Shown here piece after piece: positions 45,695 through 58,591 of a stretch of 64,000 bases of DNA. Position 1 is the stretch's first letter, and each line of letters opens with the position of its first letter. The translations under genes and the position numbers were made by a program. The notes under the pieces are model-generated. The model was given only the letters and a program-made list of their open reading frames with translations, made no database searches and was not told where the DNA came from. This stretch comes from Phoronis australis (taxonomy: Eukaryota > Phoronida > Phoronidae): NCBI GenBank assembly GCA_002633005.1, contig NMRA01000048.1, forward strand, positions 1,103,582 to 1,167,581. Direction: 5' to 3'.

Positions 45695-48600
45695 GTTAGT
45701 CACCAGCCATCTGTTGTGACTGGGTTACAACTGTTGAATTGAAAATTGGCTAATGATCTGTGGTTTAACAGCTGTTAACCTTGCCATATGGTACTTAGGT
45801 GAGCAGAACAGGAGTTCAGTGAGGAACCCTGACATATAGTAGTTCAATTATGATGCATACTTTGCCTGAAGTGGATTGGCTATCAGCTCTCGTTAGTGTA
45901 GTCAATGTAATTGAAATTATCGTGGTAGCTTGCTGATTGTGAACAATATCACTGGCATATCAGTCGTATTATTCAGAGGAGACTTATTATTGGAGGGATC
46001 CAGCTACCTGGGTGATGGCAGCATACGTGTGATGTCGTTCAAATAGGGCTGTCACCTGAGATGTCCAGGATTTACACTTGTTTCCTCAGTGTAGAGTTGT
46101 ATGGAACTGTTAAGACCAGTTTATGAAGGTTAGAAGTTTTGTTGTCACGATCAGCTGATAAGGGAGGCCAATCAGTTCTTCTTGTGGATTTTCAGTGCAG
46201 AGAATCTGTGGCATTAGCGGAATGAGGATAGCATTACCGACGATGGGACAAGATCTGGTCAAACTATTGCACACCAGGTGAAAATGACTTCTGTTTAGTA
46301 GTCTATATGCATTCCACATTTTCTTCACTGAATCTGATAATGTCTGCTCCAGAGGAAGCATGATTGTGGTTGGAGCTTTAGCAGTTTCCATTGTCGCCAA
46401 CATTCTGCGCCAAGCATGATCATTAAAGCGAGCAAGTGGGCTTGAAGAGCTGTTTCATTTCCCCTGGGCGTCTAAGAACGTGTTTGGTTTCTCGGTGGTT
46501 CAGAGCTCAGGAAACGGATTTACCTGCTGAGGGATAATTTGCACTCAGAGCTGAGTTGGCTATAAGACACTGGAGCAATGAGCCAAAGTACATGATGACA
46601 TAGATCTGGTGCTGGAATGGTGTACGATCAGCCAAGGTGCATGTCTAAAGCCTTCTGTTTTTGCTCTGTGGAAACACGGCGTTCTTTGCACTGGATGTGT
46701 GCTATGATGCTGCGTGAATCAAATGTTCATTGAAAAAGCAGCCTATTTATAGACTACATTATCTTAATTCAGATGGAAGTCTCAGCCAGCTGAAAGTAAT
46801 ATATTGAGTAGTATGGCTTCTGAGCAATTGGATTACTAATTGCTGGTGTAAAAAAAGTGTTGCCTTCATCTGCTGTGAAGATACTCTTAATATCGAAGAT
46901 TGTGGGATAGTTATAATCACCAGAAAAGATAGATTGTACATCATATGGACTCCTCATGAGACGTGAACACTATGGAGTTTGAAGTTCTGCTTTCCTCTTC
47001 GTTGTGAACAGTTTTGTCTAATTTTGTACACTATCGAGAGTTCAAGTGAGGTGATGTGTGTGCCTTATCGGGTCTCATTAGATAGACAAACTTGTTTTAT
47101 TTGTTGACAACCACTGGGTTATCATCTTGAATAGACACTCGCAGTCTTTTTTGTGGCAGCTGCCCTGTTGAGAACGCTGTGCCTGTAACATGTATTAATA
47201 ACTCTGGGTAGACATATTTTTTGTGAGTCTGCTGTGCCGATGCCTCTCACGTGGATAACTTTTAGTATGGTACCCTATTTGTTCACAAGTGTGCCTGCGG
47301 TTAATAATGAATAGATCTACTCAGGAGTAGTTCCATTGTGTCTGTCTTGTTATAAAACTTACCCTGACCTATTGTGCATCAGCTTGGACTGGAGACTCAT
47401 TTGAGAGACATTCCACTCTGTAACAGAATCGTGGAATAGCCTAATCATAGTGAGGTGGCGAATATTGTGACGAATATTATAGCGCTTTGTTGCTGCTGGA
47501 CAGCTGATGAGGAAGTCTTGTGATAAACTTATTGATTTGACAGAAAAAATAGAGCGACTTGATTGCTTTCCCAGCGGATGGTGGTAATTAATTAGTACTG
47601 ATTTAAAGCTAGAATTTTTGTCTCTATATTTCTTGTGTTTGAAGGACAGAAATCCCTTGGCTTGATTGCGGTGCATTGTGGGTTAAAAAGACATGGATGA
47701 GCTTCTCAGTGGACGAGTAACTCTCTCCCCAACATTAGACTGTACTTTTTAGCAGAGAGTGTCACCTACAGTGTGTAATGGATGGATTCATGTTTGGTGC
47801 TGCAGTATGAAAATCTCCCAGTCTTTACAAATGTCTAGACTACAGCACTTGTAGGACCAGCCACAGCTTGTCAAGGAACTGTTTGAAAGTTTTGTTGCTA
47901 TTTATCTGGTCAACAAGGATGTGGTATAATGGAGGTCACAGTTAAAAAGTTGACAGTATTGTCATGATGGGTCTATCTAACAAAAGCATTTGGCTATTGA
48001 GATATTAAACCTGAGGATTGTTGTCACAACCACCAAGTCTAATTGATTGGTGACTTGATTGATAGACATTTGAGGACACTGCAGTCAAGGATTGATTATT
48101 GACAGCCATTTAGACACCAATTTACCTAAGAATTGTTTGTGACACCTTTTTGCACCTTTGTGTTGCTTTTCACAAGGGTTCAAGGCCAGCTAGTAGACAT
48201 CATTGATCTTGCATCCGTCCCCTTAGTTTTGGCTGCAAAGGGTTGTTGAAGAATTTAGTCCTCACAATCCAGTTGCTGTTGTCAAGATGTCGACAGTCAA
48301 ACTTCGTCGAGCCAGTCTGCCAGTCAGGTTAAGGTAGGAATATATCATGTGTGTATGGTGCCTTTGTTTGCATGTGTCGGAGGTGACTGTAAACATAAGG
48401 TTTTGCTTAACTGGAGATAGGTGCATGATCAGAAAAACCCTGTTGGTCAATGAGTATAATAAATTTGTAGGGCCATTAATCTTCTGACAGTAAGTTGATG
48501 CCCCCCTCCCTGCCCCGATCATGGCTGAGTGCCTGCCATACCAGTAACTGGTGTCACAGGGGAAGTAATGAGTATAAAGTTGGTTTACATGTACTACACA

Positions 48601-49010
48601 CAACCAGAGAAAAATTTCTCTATGTCACCACTGTGCATAAAAGAATCTTGATGGTATTAATTTCTCCTCATTTTTCCATACTGGCAGTTGTGACTTACAA
48701 AATTGATAGGTCTCAAGCTGCACTGCCTTGATTTGGTAAAATTTCACAATGTGTCACAAATTTGCACCTGGTTTTAGGTTTTTGTATTGACTTAATTTTT
48801 GTCTAGACCATCACTCATTTCCAAGCATTTTGTTCTCAGGGCAACTTTCCGTGTGAACGCTGCTTTATCCAACACAGTGGTGTTGGTGTTCACGATGTGC
48901 AAATTTCTATGTACCTCATATCTAGCATCTGTCCACTTTTGGTGAGATCGTCTGCCATTTGAAGGTTCTTCTGTGTCCTGCAATGGCAGCAGAATGTTAC
49001 ACTCTTAAAT
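45695..49010. other. unassigned, probably intron
   Basis: No exon, RNA gene or tandem array that I can support. A 97-codon frame on the minus strand (46110-46403) has no recognisable motif. Confidence 0.5.
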
Positions 49011-49395
49011 GCCTTTCATACTAACGTCGACGCGTCGATGGTTTGGGGAGTTGCGGTCAGTATGAACGCTTAACTCCGGTCCAATCGAAGTTATCGCCAG
49101 ATGCCACTGTTATCGTCAACAGTTACTGAGTAGTGCCGTCACTAATAACTACTTATTTTTTGCTCTAATGATAACCAATCGATTTAAAGATGAGTTTAAT
49201 GTCATTTAGCACATTTAAATGTTCCCAAATTGTCACTTTGAAAAAAATCTCAGCGTGCAGCGCTACCTTGCGATAACTTCGATGACGTCAGCATCACCAA
49301 CCCTTTACTTCGATGGTCATTAACTACCGAAGCCAGTATGAACGGTCCAATTAACTGCGCTGCTCAGACCAGAGTTAAGTCAATATGAAAGGGCC
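49011..49395. mobile_element. MITE-like element, CCTTTCATA ends
   Basis: Left end GCCTTTCATACTAACGTCG; reverse complement of the right end GGCCCTTTCATATTGACTTA. Internally CAGTATGAACG occurs near both ends in opposite-arm context (GGTCAGTATGAACGCTTAAC left, GCCAGTATGAACGGTCCAATTAA right). About 385 bp, CpG-richer than the flanks. Target duplication and superfamily not determined. Confidence 0.5.
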
Positions 49396-50085
49396 TTTAG
49401 TCTTTGACGTCCAGGACTATATTTACATATTGGTGTCGTTGGATTATTCCTTGACTACATAGTATTTTACTTTTCCACACTATTTGCTCTTATTACCTGG
49501 TTTGTTTCACAGGCACATCTAAAATTTTAAGAAAATGTCCACATGATGTTTCTACATTTTGCGCTGGAGCTTTTCTACTTGCGCTATCTTAAGATTGAGA
49601 TGTCTCACTTTTTCAGTTTGGAATGTTAATAGCTTTCTTTTTGATTTGTTAAAAAATAATGTACGATGCAGATTGTAAGTCACAAGTTGGTTGAGTTATG
49701 ACCTATTGGTTTTGGATTGCTGTTTTGCGTGCTGTGCACATAGCCCTTTATTTAGAGGATGTCCGGAAGTCCAAACAAAAACCCTGACTCAATTTTCCAC
49801 ACACTAGTAAGGACATCCTGTTCAGCATTTGGATGGCCAAGTAAATTAAGCATGGTTGTCGCTTTTAATTTGCTAGCGGCAACTGTGGGAGTTTGTTAAC
49901 CTGTCCAGAGTAAAAAAGTTGGTTTAGAAATGTTGTAAGGTATAAAGACTTTAGTCCAGAACCATGTCTCCATAGTAACATACCACTATGGTGTGAATCT
50001 GCATTTACACTAGAGACAGATAACATGGAACAGCTGCTCCAGTGCAAGTGTGTGTAAACACGACTGACACGGAGCAAGTGACACC
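49396..50085. other. unassigned, probably intron
   Basis: Nothing recognised. Confidence 0.5.
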
Positions 50086-50150
50086 GTGGCTTGGCTTGGC
50101 GTGGCGGTGCGTGGCGTGGCGGTGCGTGGCGTGGCGGGGCGGGATACTAG
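50086..50150. repeat. GC-rich GGCGTGGCGGTGC repeat
   Basis: Short G-rich tandem array built from GGCTTGGC, GGCGTGGC and GGTGCGTGGC units, standing out strongly from AT-rich flanks. Confidence 0.85.
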
Positions 50151-50393
50151 AGCGAGTTGCACCAGATCGGTTTCTCCAGTGCCAACTACATATCTAAACA
50201 CAACTGTGGCAGGGCAGAAATTAACCATCTTTCAATGCGTTTGCACAATAGCGTATATTTGGGTGATCAGCTGGTATTCCATGTGGTTTGGACATTTGCT
50301 ATTGTTACGTATGTACAGACAGTCTTTGTGCAAGTGACTCTTACTCATCCAGTTTGCTATCGTATGTGACAAAATTGGAGCAAGTCATGCCGC

Positions 50394-50456
50394 CGTGACA
50401 ACTGACATGGTGACAACTGTCATGGTGACAACTGACATGGTGACAACTGTCTCTCG
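50394..50456. repeat. GACAACTGNCATGGT short tandem repeat
   Basis: About four units of roughly 15 bp (GACAACTGACATGGT, GACAACTGTCATGGT) in tandem. Confidence 0.85.
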
Positions 50457-51167
50457 CGTCTCTTGGGTGATAGAAACCCTTTCTCACTTTTTTGGTCATA
50501 GACGTCTTAAGAAATTGGGAAACCCATTTCGTACGTGACGCATTCTTTTTGAAATCTTGAACGAACTCCTTCTTGCGCTCCACGTTTTTCTCTTGTATGC
50601 ATGGTGTGATGTACAAAGGATATGTTTCTAAAAAGAGCTGTACCTAACTGTGCTTTCCATAAGATCCCATTCTTTGCTTTGTAGAAGCATGTTGATTTGT
50701 AATCCGAATGCAGAGGCCATTTTGCAAGGATAACCTAGATAGTTAACTAGCAATTTAAGAATTATCTGATGATTAGGTAAAATAATAATATGCACTTTAG
50801 ATGTTTAGTTTAAAATTCCTAGAAAAAATGAAAGATACATAGTAAAAATAGCACTGATTTGTATGGCCATAATCTTACATTGTCAAGACTCATCCTTTCG
50901 TTACTGAAGTTATTTTGCCAGGAATAGTATGTGACTTGACAGCAAAACTCACAGTGTATTAAAATAATTACTGTTTTGCATAACTTGCTCAAAAAATCAC
51001 TTGTTCACAATCTTTTACCACTATTTGTGCTTTCTGACCCAGCATCTTTTTTTGTAATCATTTTCCACAATGAACATTTTAAAAACATAAAATTTTGGAA
51101 AATCAGTAAATTGCCATTTTTCCCCAGAAATAGTTTTAATTGGCTGCTTGATTATTTTGATTATTGT

Positions 51168-51242
51168 TTTGTACATGGTACGTGTAACTTGGTTTGTACA
51201 TGGTACATGTAACTTGGTTTGTACATGGTACATGTAACTTGT
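51168..51242. repeat. 25-bp minisatellite, three units
   Basis: Three units of 25 bp (TTTGTACATGGTACATGTAA plus CTTGG); each contains the self-complementary GTACATG/GTACATGTAC motif. Confidence 0.9.
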
Positions 51243-51990
51243 TTTTTTTTGCTTCTTTTTATAACTGATGGTAAAATGTCAGAAGTGTTTTTACAGTACA
51301 AGACAAAAGTGCCGTCCCCACACAGACTTACCCTAGAACAAGTTACTTTGTTCCAGGGTATTTGCGCCACTTGTTTCCACTGTGTGGCCGCAAAAGTAGG
51401 ACAGAAGTAATTATCAGTTGCAGTTAGTTACATGTGTTTCTTTGTGCGCCGCACGCGTTTGTCTTAGGTATTCATTGCCACGCACAAAGTGACAACTGCG
51501 CCTTACCCTAGTTATTGAATATTTATGTGGACACTCCACTTAAAAGTAGGGGAAGTTGTAGTTGTACAAGTTGTTCTAGGGTAGGCTGTGTGTGAACAGG
51601 ACTAAAGGTAATTGAACAAAACACCATGATCTCATGATGGTTAATTTCATTAACAGCAAAAATTATTAGAAGGCACTATTATAACAGCAAAAATCTTATT
51701 ACAAAATAGCTTAGCTGCATCACTAACTTTTCCATTAATTTCCTTTCATTCGGGAGATTGACATCTACTAACAATGATTTCCACTTCCATCCAACTGCCA
51801 TGAATTTTTGTGCGCCCACATATTTATATGTGGGTGCATATTGCCGTCATCTCTGTCTTGGCATCAAGGCATCCGGCAGCCGCGGCTGTATAGAACTCCT
51901 AAACCCCTTGCAGGATCTTATTAAAATTTGGCAGGTGTATTCCTATGGGGTTGACAACAGAGGGAGAGAAGTTTCGGACCGACCCATATA
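51243..51990. other. unassigned, probably intron
   Basis: Nothing coding recognised. Two similar CTAGAACAAGTT / CCTAGG-like CCCTAG segments with TTGTTCCAGGGTA and TTGTTCTAGGGTA occur at 51336-51360 and 51570-51584. Confidence 0.4.
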
Positions 51991-53170
51991 CCGTTGTGTC
52001 CCCTAGTGGCAATTTTAGTTTTTTACGTTTGCCTCTGTATCTTCAAAGGTCCTCAACCGATTTTCATGAAATTTGGCACATACGCATCTATTAATGAGGT
52101 GACGCTATCCTTTTGTTTTCGGATGGTATTTTGCGCCACCTAGTGGCCATTTTTGTTGTTTACAAGTCTGCTTTTCGGCGTCTGTCCCTCCATCAACCAA
52201 ACCGCTCAAAGGATGATTGCGAAATTTTTCATGTATGTTCTTACTATGAAGTAGATGGCTGACGATGGGTTTCTGATGACTTCAACTACTGTGGCACCTC
52301 CCAGTGGCAATTTTGTTTTTCTTTGCACCTATGGCTGTATTTGTTAAACCATTTGCAGGTTTTTATCGTAAATTTATTAAGTGTATTTATATGATGTTAG
52401 TAACGCAGGACGACGACTTTAGGACAGATCTGACTACTGGTGTGCCACCTAGTGGCAATTTTATTTTGTTTACGTTTACCACTGTATCTTCAAAGGTCCT
52501 CTACATATTTTCTTAAAATTTGGCATACAGGCATCTGTTAATGATGTGACGCTATCTCTCCATTTCACCTGGATTCGACCTAGTTCGCGTCACCTAGTGG
52601 CCATTTTTACTGTTTTCGAGTCTGTATTTTGGCGTCCACTCGTCTATCAACCAAACCGCTTTCAGGATAATTGTGAAAATTGGCATGAAGTGGATGGCTG
52701 ATGATTTTCCTACGACTTCGACTACTGTGGCACCTCCTGTTGGCAGGTTTTTTTCGTTCATGGCTGTATTTCCTAAACAGTTTGCAGGATCTATGATGTT
52801 GATAACGGACAACGACGACTTTCAGACGGATCTGACCACAGGTGTGCTCCCTACTTGCAATTTTAGTTTTTTACGTTTACCTCTGTATCTTCAAAGATCC
52901 TCAACAGATTTTCATAAAATTTTGAATATAGGCATCTATTGAACAGTAGACGCTTTGCTCCTGTTTTGGGATGGAATCGAGGTATTTTGCGCCACATAGT
53001 GGCCATTTTTGCTGTTTTCAAACCCTGGTTTTGGAGTCCACCCCTCTGTCAACCAAATCCTTCTTGGGATGGTTTTGAAAATTGAATTGTTCTCAGTGTG
53101 AAGAGGATGTTTGATGATGGCGACTGACTACTGTGGCGCCTCCTAGTATTAGTTTTGGTTTGTTTCGCGC
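51991..53170. repeat. array of diverged modules with TAGTGGCAATTTT / TAGTGGCCATTTTT
   Basis: At least three rounds of a composite unit of about 430 bp. Each contains: AGTGGCAATTTTAGTTTTTTACG, CTGTATCTTCAAAGGTCCTC, ATTTTCATGAAATTTGGC, GACGCTATC, GCGCCACCTAGTGGCCATTTTT, CCATCAACCAAACCGCT, and GACTTCAACTACTGTGGCACCTCC. Rounds start near 52000, 52440 and 52850; the last is more decayed. Each half-unit resembles the modules at 36420-36735. Non-coding, function unknown. Confidence 0.8.
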
Positions 53171-53629
53171 CCATAGCTGTATTAAGATAACAACAGAGCA
53201 CAACAATTTTCAGGCGGTTCCATTTTTATAATACAAATAAATAACTCTAAAAGCACACCATTTGCGATACATTCGGGGGCGCATTTCAATGCTCTGCGTT
53301 GCTTTGTTTGTTATTTTGTGTCATTACCTTTGGCTCGTACTGTACATGAGAAGGCTTCCCATTTAGTTATAGATTAATGAGCTCGTTAGCATTCATTATC
53401 AACATAAATTCATTGCCATGTCAATATCAAACTAGCCTCGTTCTCCCCTGCTGCCTGTGGTCACGTGTAGTTTTTATGATAGGGCCGGAAGAACGTTTGG
53501 TCAAAAAACAAGAACAGCCATTTGAAACGAGCTTTCACAAAGGTGTCCTGTCTGCCATCTTATGAATAATTATCATTACATTAATGTGCCACATGCTAAT
53601 ATTCTGGCCAATCAATTGTGATCATCATG
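53171..53629. other. unassigned, probably intron
   Basis: Nothing recognised. Confidence 0.4.
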
Positions 53630-53695
53630 GGACCCGAACAGAGCCTAACCATACAGCAGAGCCTAATCATAGAACAGAGCCTAACCATGGAGGCG
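53630..53695. repeat. 23-bp repeat, three units
   Basis: Three units of CAGAGCCTAACCATA with variable spacer (53638-53690). Confidence 0.8.
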
Positions 53696-55230
53696 GATGA
53701 TGTCCGATCTTCCTTGATCTACCTTAAGATAGGACGACATGCGGTAGCTATATACCATATGACTCATGCATCTACTTAACATTTCTTATTCAGGTTAATT
53801 TTGGCAACGTGATAAGACCAACATCATGACTCATCATTTTGTTTATCTACTTTTAAAATGGTTAATAGTTACTTACAGGGGTCCCATATTTTTAGAACCA
53901 GTTTTCTCCCCTGATATAAGGGCATCAAAGTAGTTCTCAAAATCTAGGACCCCTCTTTAAACAACCTTATGTTTATTCAGGAAGGTCTTTAAAAATAATG
54001 AATGGTGGCCACCAACTGAATAAAACATGACATGTGACACGAGACATTGTTCATGAAGGTGTAGTTATAGTAACCAAAAAGCTCAGTAGGCTTTTTTGTT
54101 TTTTACTCTTGGGATCTTTGTATTAATCTGCCTTTGTGAAATGACATGACGAAAAGCACTCATTATGTTGGTGTCATGATCCTGTACCCTACTGAGGTTT
54201 TAGTTTGATTAGGCAGTATCGCACTGAGACAGGTGCTGAGGTCATTGACATGGATGTTACAAAAATAGCTGGAGGTTGATGCTGTCTTGGGGTCTTTGGG
54301 CCACTGGTCATAATGAAATTAGCTGTCCACTTCATTATTGATGTCTGTAGACACTAGTAGTGTGGCGCGGACTTCGTTCATAATGCATGCTGATATCTCA
54401 CAAAAGCTTTCATGATCTTCAATTGTGTTTTTGCTTCTTGCATCTACGTACAGGACCCGCCTTCACCTGAGGGGAAACATACCTGTGCCTATTCAGAGAG
54501 AAATTTTTTGGTTGTGAGTGGAACCGATCACCAATTCCACTCCCCACTGTAGCCACCCCTCATCGACAACGCCTCAGCTTAAGTAGTCATTTTGCAGAAG
54601 TGATTCTAACCTTGGCAGAAATTCTTTAGTCAGTGTTTGGAATTTTTCAACCTGATGAGGGGAATTAAACAAAAAATTTTGATATTTTTCATGGGTGAAT
54701 TGAGCCGATATTCAGCCCAGAAATCGAGGCATCATGAGCTCTGATGTGACGCAGTTTGACTTAATGGACACATGCTACTGTGTAACAAGTAGTTCAAATA
54801 CTGTGAGATATCATATGGTGTGAGGAACTGTGCCCAGTTGCATGAAATAGTTCCAGGTATAGACTCAATTAAATTTCCCAAATCTGCTGTGTATTTGTGG
54901 ACTTGTGAAAACACTAATTGTCCTTTTTTATGTTCTCATGCTGTTTGAGTCTTATTACTAAATCAATTTTTGGATTGGATATGAATAGAGTGTGAACTCT
55001 ATGTTGAATTGTCAATATTGTTGAAAATAAGTAGAGATCATTTCATGCATCGCCTCTAACTTAAGGACTACGTAAGTCCCTAATTATTTTGACTGAATTG
55101 AGGGCGCTGCTTTCAGTTAATATATTATTTGAAAATGTCATGAATTATTTCACTGCCCACTAGTAGTTCTATGTACCTTCATTTGTGTCGTTTGGAAACA
55201 ACGCCACCTGTGTTTTTTGTTGTCTTTCAA
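53696..55230. other. unassigned, probably intron
   Basis: No exon or repeat recognised. Confidence 0.5.
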
Positions 55231-55460
55231 AAGTAATACGGCAAAATTTCACCAGTTTGACAAGCCATTTGGCAGACAGGGGAAATTACATTTTTCCCTG
55301 CACATGATACACTGAACTGTGCTTTATCACATTCGTGCTCTGTGCTATAGCTACCTACAGACAATATTTTGAAAAACTGCGGGCATCCAAAATGTTAAAA
55401 GTCCTTGAAAAATGAAAAACCATCGTTAGGCAATCGTTTATGTCCGAAATTACCCGGTAG
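55231..55460. mobile_element. AAAATCTCACCAAT MITE, diverged copy
   Basis: Left part GGCAAAATTTCACCAGTTTG resembles the family terminus. TTTTGAAAAACTGCGGGCATCC and AAAGTCCTTGAAAAATGAAAAACC match the family interior (reverse complement of 57890-58076). The right terminus is not recognised. Confidence 0.45.
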
Positions 55461-56320
55461 TTAATGATATTGAAGAGAATCGTCTTGTAAATTGAATACT
55501 AAGCAGATTGCCCCACCCGCATATCATTTTGCTACCTTCATGTACACTTAGTTTCTACATTTACCTAGTTGTTTATTTTGTGTTCGTCTTCCCTCATCCA
55601 AGCCTTGCAAAACAAACCTTGGGATTCCTGGAATAAGCTAAACACCATTAGTTTTCAAAAACTGTTGCTTGGCAGTCATATTTCAGAGTCATTTGCTGAC
55701 AATTGTAGGATGCGGCAACGGGGTGCCAACCTCAATTTCCAAAATAGTAATGTCTGTTTGCCCTATAAATGGCATGCTGCGTTTTTTCTCTAGTCATATC
55801 TACTGGGTAATGTTTTTCACATTGATGAAATAAATTATTTATTTTTTTGATATTAAATGATATTTTCACAAAGATAAGTGGCTAGCATCGAGGTGCCACT
55901 GTGTGTCATGTGTGGCACAGACAGTGTCATGTCTGACACAGACTGGGATATGTTTTCATTCATCATCTTAGGGTAGGTAGCCTCAGTTTCATATGAGATT
56001 TGACAGCAGGCTTCCATTTTGAAAGGATATGAATTCTGCTGTCTGACTGCTGTAGTTGAAAGGCAATAAACCTGGTAGAAAGCATAATTTTATAGTATTG
56101 TAACAGGCTTGATTGATTGTGTCTGCAGGTTTTTAATCCATTTCACTTAGATGGCTTTGTGTAGAACCTTATAGCCTATAGCCTTTGTTTTTGTTATTAG
56201 ATCTTATAGGTGCGTATTTCAGAGGTTTTGCAAGAAAAGCGACTTTGATCTTTGTATTGCATCAGGTTATCATCAGATTTGTGATTTTTTAAACAGCTTC
56301 TACATTCATTAGCTCCATTT
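55461..56320. other. unassigned, probably intron
   Basis: No exon or repeat recognised. Confidence 0.4.
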
Positions 56321-56626
56321 TGTATCGTGCTGCGAGTGCAATCCTCCCTCATTATGTATCGTGCTGCGAATGCAATCCTCCCTCATTGTGTGTTGTGCTG
56401 CGAGTGCAATCCTCCCTCATTTTGTGTTGTGCTGCAAGTGCAATCCTCCCTCATTTTGTATCGTGCTGCGAGTACAATCCTCCCTCATTATGTATCGTGC
56501 TGCGAGTGCAATCCTCCCTCATTATGTATTGTGCTGCGAGTGCAATCCTCCCTCATTTTGTATCGTGCTGCAAGTGCAATCCTCCCTCATTTTGTATCGT
56601 GCTGCAAGTGCAATCCTCCCTCATTA
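56321..56626. repeat. 34-bp minisatellite
   Basis: Nine tandem units of 34 bp (TGTATCGTGCTGCGAGTGCA plus ATCCTCCCTCATTA). Units differ at few sites (CGAG/CAAG, ATTA/ATTT). The plus strand is open in all three frames across the array for the same arithmetic reason as at 42805; no gene is inferred. Confidence 0.95.
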
Positions 56627-57109
56627 TCTCAATTATGTGTATTTCATAATTAGTATAATTCTCTTAGTGTTGTCACATGTCAGAAAGTTTGACATAGAAT
56701 ATGTCACTGTCTGACAGGAAATTTCATTAAGAAACATCAGTGCTACCTCAGCATGAAATTTGTGATACCTTACGGTAATATGAATTTATATTGTCTGGGG
56801 AGTGATGTATTTTTTGCTATCTTGTGTCTGTAATTGAAAAAGAAATGACCCTCAAGATCTCTGACTTAGACTTGTTAATTGCGTTGCGCTTTAGGATCGT
56901 CTAAATGTAAATTTCCTACTTTAAAAACATGACTTGACCTGCCTCTGTATATTAGCTATGCCTTGCTTCTGTTTAAAAAAAATGCTCTATCAAGTAATAG
57001 GTCTTGTCAGTATAATCACAAACCAGTTATCTCATGACAGCTTTGTAACTATGGTAAATGATTTTATCTCAGTCTTGCATTCTGCAACTTTTTGTATCAT
57101 AGTAGGAAG
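56627..57109. other. unassigned, probably intron
   Basis: No exon or repeat recognised. Ends with the degenerate target duplication AGTAGGAAG of the next element. Confidence 0.4.
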
Positions 57110-57703
57110 TAGACAGTGATCACCGTCTCTAGCTGGCCAGTAGAGACGGTGAAGTTCTTACTGTAGCTTCATACACTGGAAGCTTTTCGGCACATTATGC
57201 CTCACACTGATCAAAAGATCAATCACGTTGTTATTAGTACCTTTTGAGTATAGAGGGACACCTTAGGAGATTGTCAATGTATTTAATTCCTTCCAACTCG
57301 AACAAATACTCCTGTTATCAAACTTTTTCTTTGAGCAGTCTTTCGTCCAGTTCCCAAAATTGGAAAATGGTCACTTTTACACAGCGTATGTCAGGGGATA
57401 TGATGACATACCACTTGCCACCCGCAATGTTAAAAATGGCCAGTTCCTGATTTGGGCAACTGAACGAAGAACTGCTCGAAGCACAGAAGAATAACTTTGA
57501 TTAAGGGAGTATTTTTTTGAGGTGGAAGGAATTAAAGACATCAACGATTACCTTAGGTGTCCCTCTATGCACAGAAGGCACTTATAACAATGTGATTTTT
57601 TAACCAGTGTGAGGCATAATTCGCTGAAAAAATTTCACGCATATGAAGTGCCTTTAGAAGCTTTTCCATGTGTAGCTCAACTAGAGACGGTGGTCACTGA
57701 TTA
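57110..57703. mobile_element. MULE-like fold-back element, intact short copy
   Basis: Left terminus TAGACAGTGATCACCGTCTC; reverse complement of the right terminus TAATCAGTGACCACCGTCTC. The two halves are inverted copies of each other almost to the centre: GGAAGCTTTTCGGCACATTA and AGGGACACCTTAGG on the left, AGGTGTCCCTCTATGCACAG and GAGGCATAATTCGCTGA on the right. Flanking 9-mers AGTAGGAAG and ATTAGGATG agree at seven of nine positions, consistent with an aged 9-bp target duplication. It has no gene and would fold into a hairpin of nearly 300 bp per arm if transcribed from the TMCC intron. Confidence 0.75.
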
Positions 57704-57889
57704 ATTAGGATGACTTCAGTGTGCAGATGGGCACACGACCAGAAAGAATTGGAGAGAGGGCCTTTATGTTTTTAAATGTTTTTCCTGTCGTAGGTTCTTT
57801 TAAATTTCTACCTGGTTGTTGCCAACTATGTATGACTGTAGCGCTGTTCTGTTTTTGACACAAAAATATAAACCGTCACAAAGGACTGC

Positions 57890-58076
57890 CATAAAATCTC
57901 ACTAATTGTAGACACCAATAATTTCCAAAATGTCCATTTTTTCGTTTTTCTAGGACTTCCAACATTGTTGTGAATGTCCACAATTTTTCAAAACGGTCTC
58001 ACGGCAACTGTGGAACAGAATTTGAGGAGGAATATCTTTTAGAACCATATTATGTCCTGGATTGGTGAGATTTTAT
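57890..58076. mobile_element. AAAATCTCACCAAT MITE, complete copy
   Basis: Starts ATAAAATCTCACTAATTG and ends ATTGGTGAGATTTTAT, inverted ends of about 16 bp with one mismatch. The best-preserved member of a family with copies at 36190, 40162, 42761 and 55231. Non-coding. Confidence 0.75.
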
Positions 58077-58591
58077 AATACTTGGCCAAAAATGGCAAAA
58101 AGAAAGAGTGGAAGATTGTCAGTTCATTCAGATGTTTTCATTGTGGAGAAAGATTTTAATTCCAATTTTTATAATCATTCGATGCAATCATCCACGTTGG
58201 GCCAACTTGAGGGTCTAAGTTGCACCCTCTCTCAGTGAAGTCTTAATCAAAACAGATAATGCTATCAAAACGAGGTGATGCAGGACATTTAATTCATTGA
58301 AACCAAATGGAAATTGATGCCATTTATTTCTCAGATTTTGCTTCTGGCAAGATTTTGTAAAACATCCGATCTGGGTATTTAATAAAATTTCAATGAGTAT
58401 GGGAGACATAAAAGCTTAAGAAGAAGGTCTAAGTGTTGTTCTAACTCATGTTGAAATGTACTTAATTTATGTGGTAAATTTCATGTAAAAATGGGAGTCA
58501 ACTGGTTTCTGCTTCTATATTTAAATATCTTGTGTTTGTATCAGTATCTTTATTGACAGACTGCTACAGCTTCCTAACATTGTATTTCCAG

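Noticed and set aside
56320-56714. Cys-rich plus-strand frames of about 110 codons
   Set aside because: Product of the 34-bp minisatellite, open in all three frames; the cysteine pattern is only the repeat.
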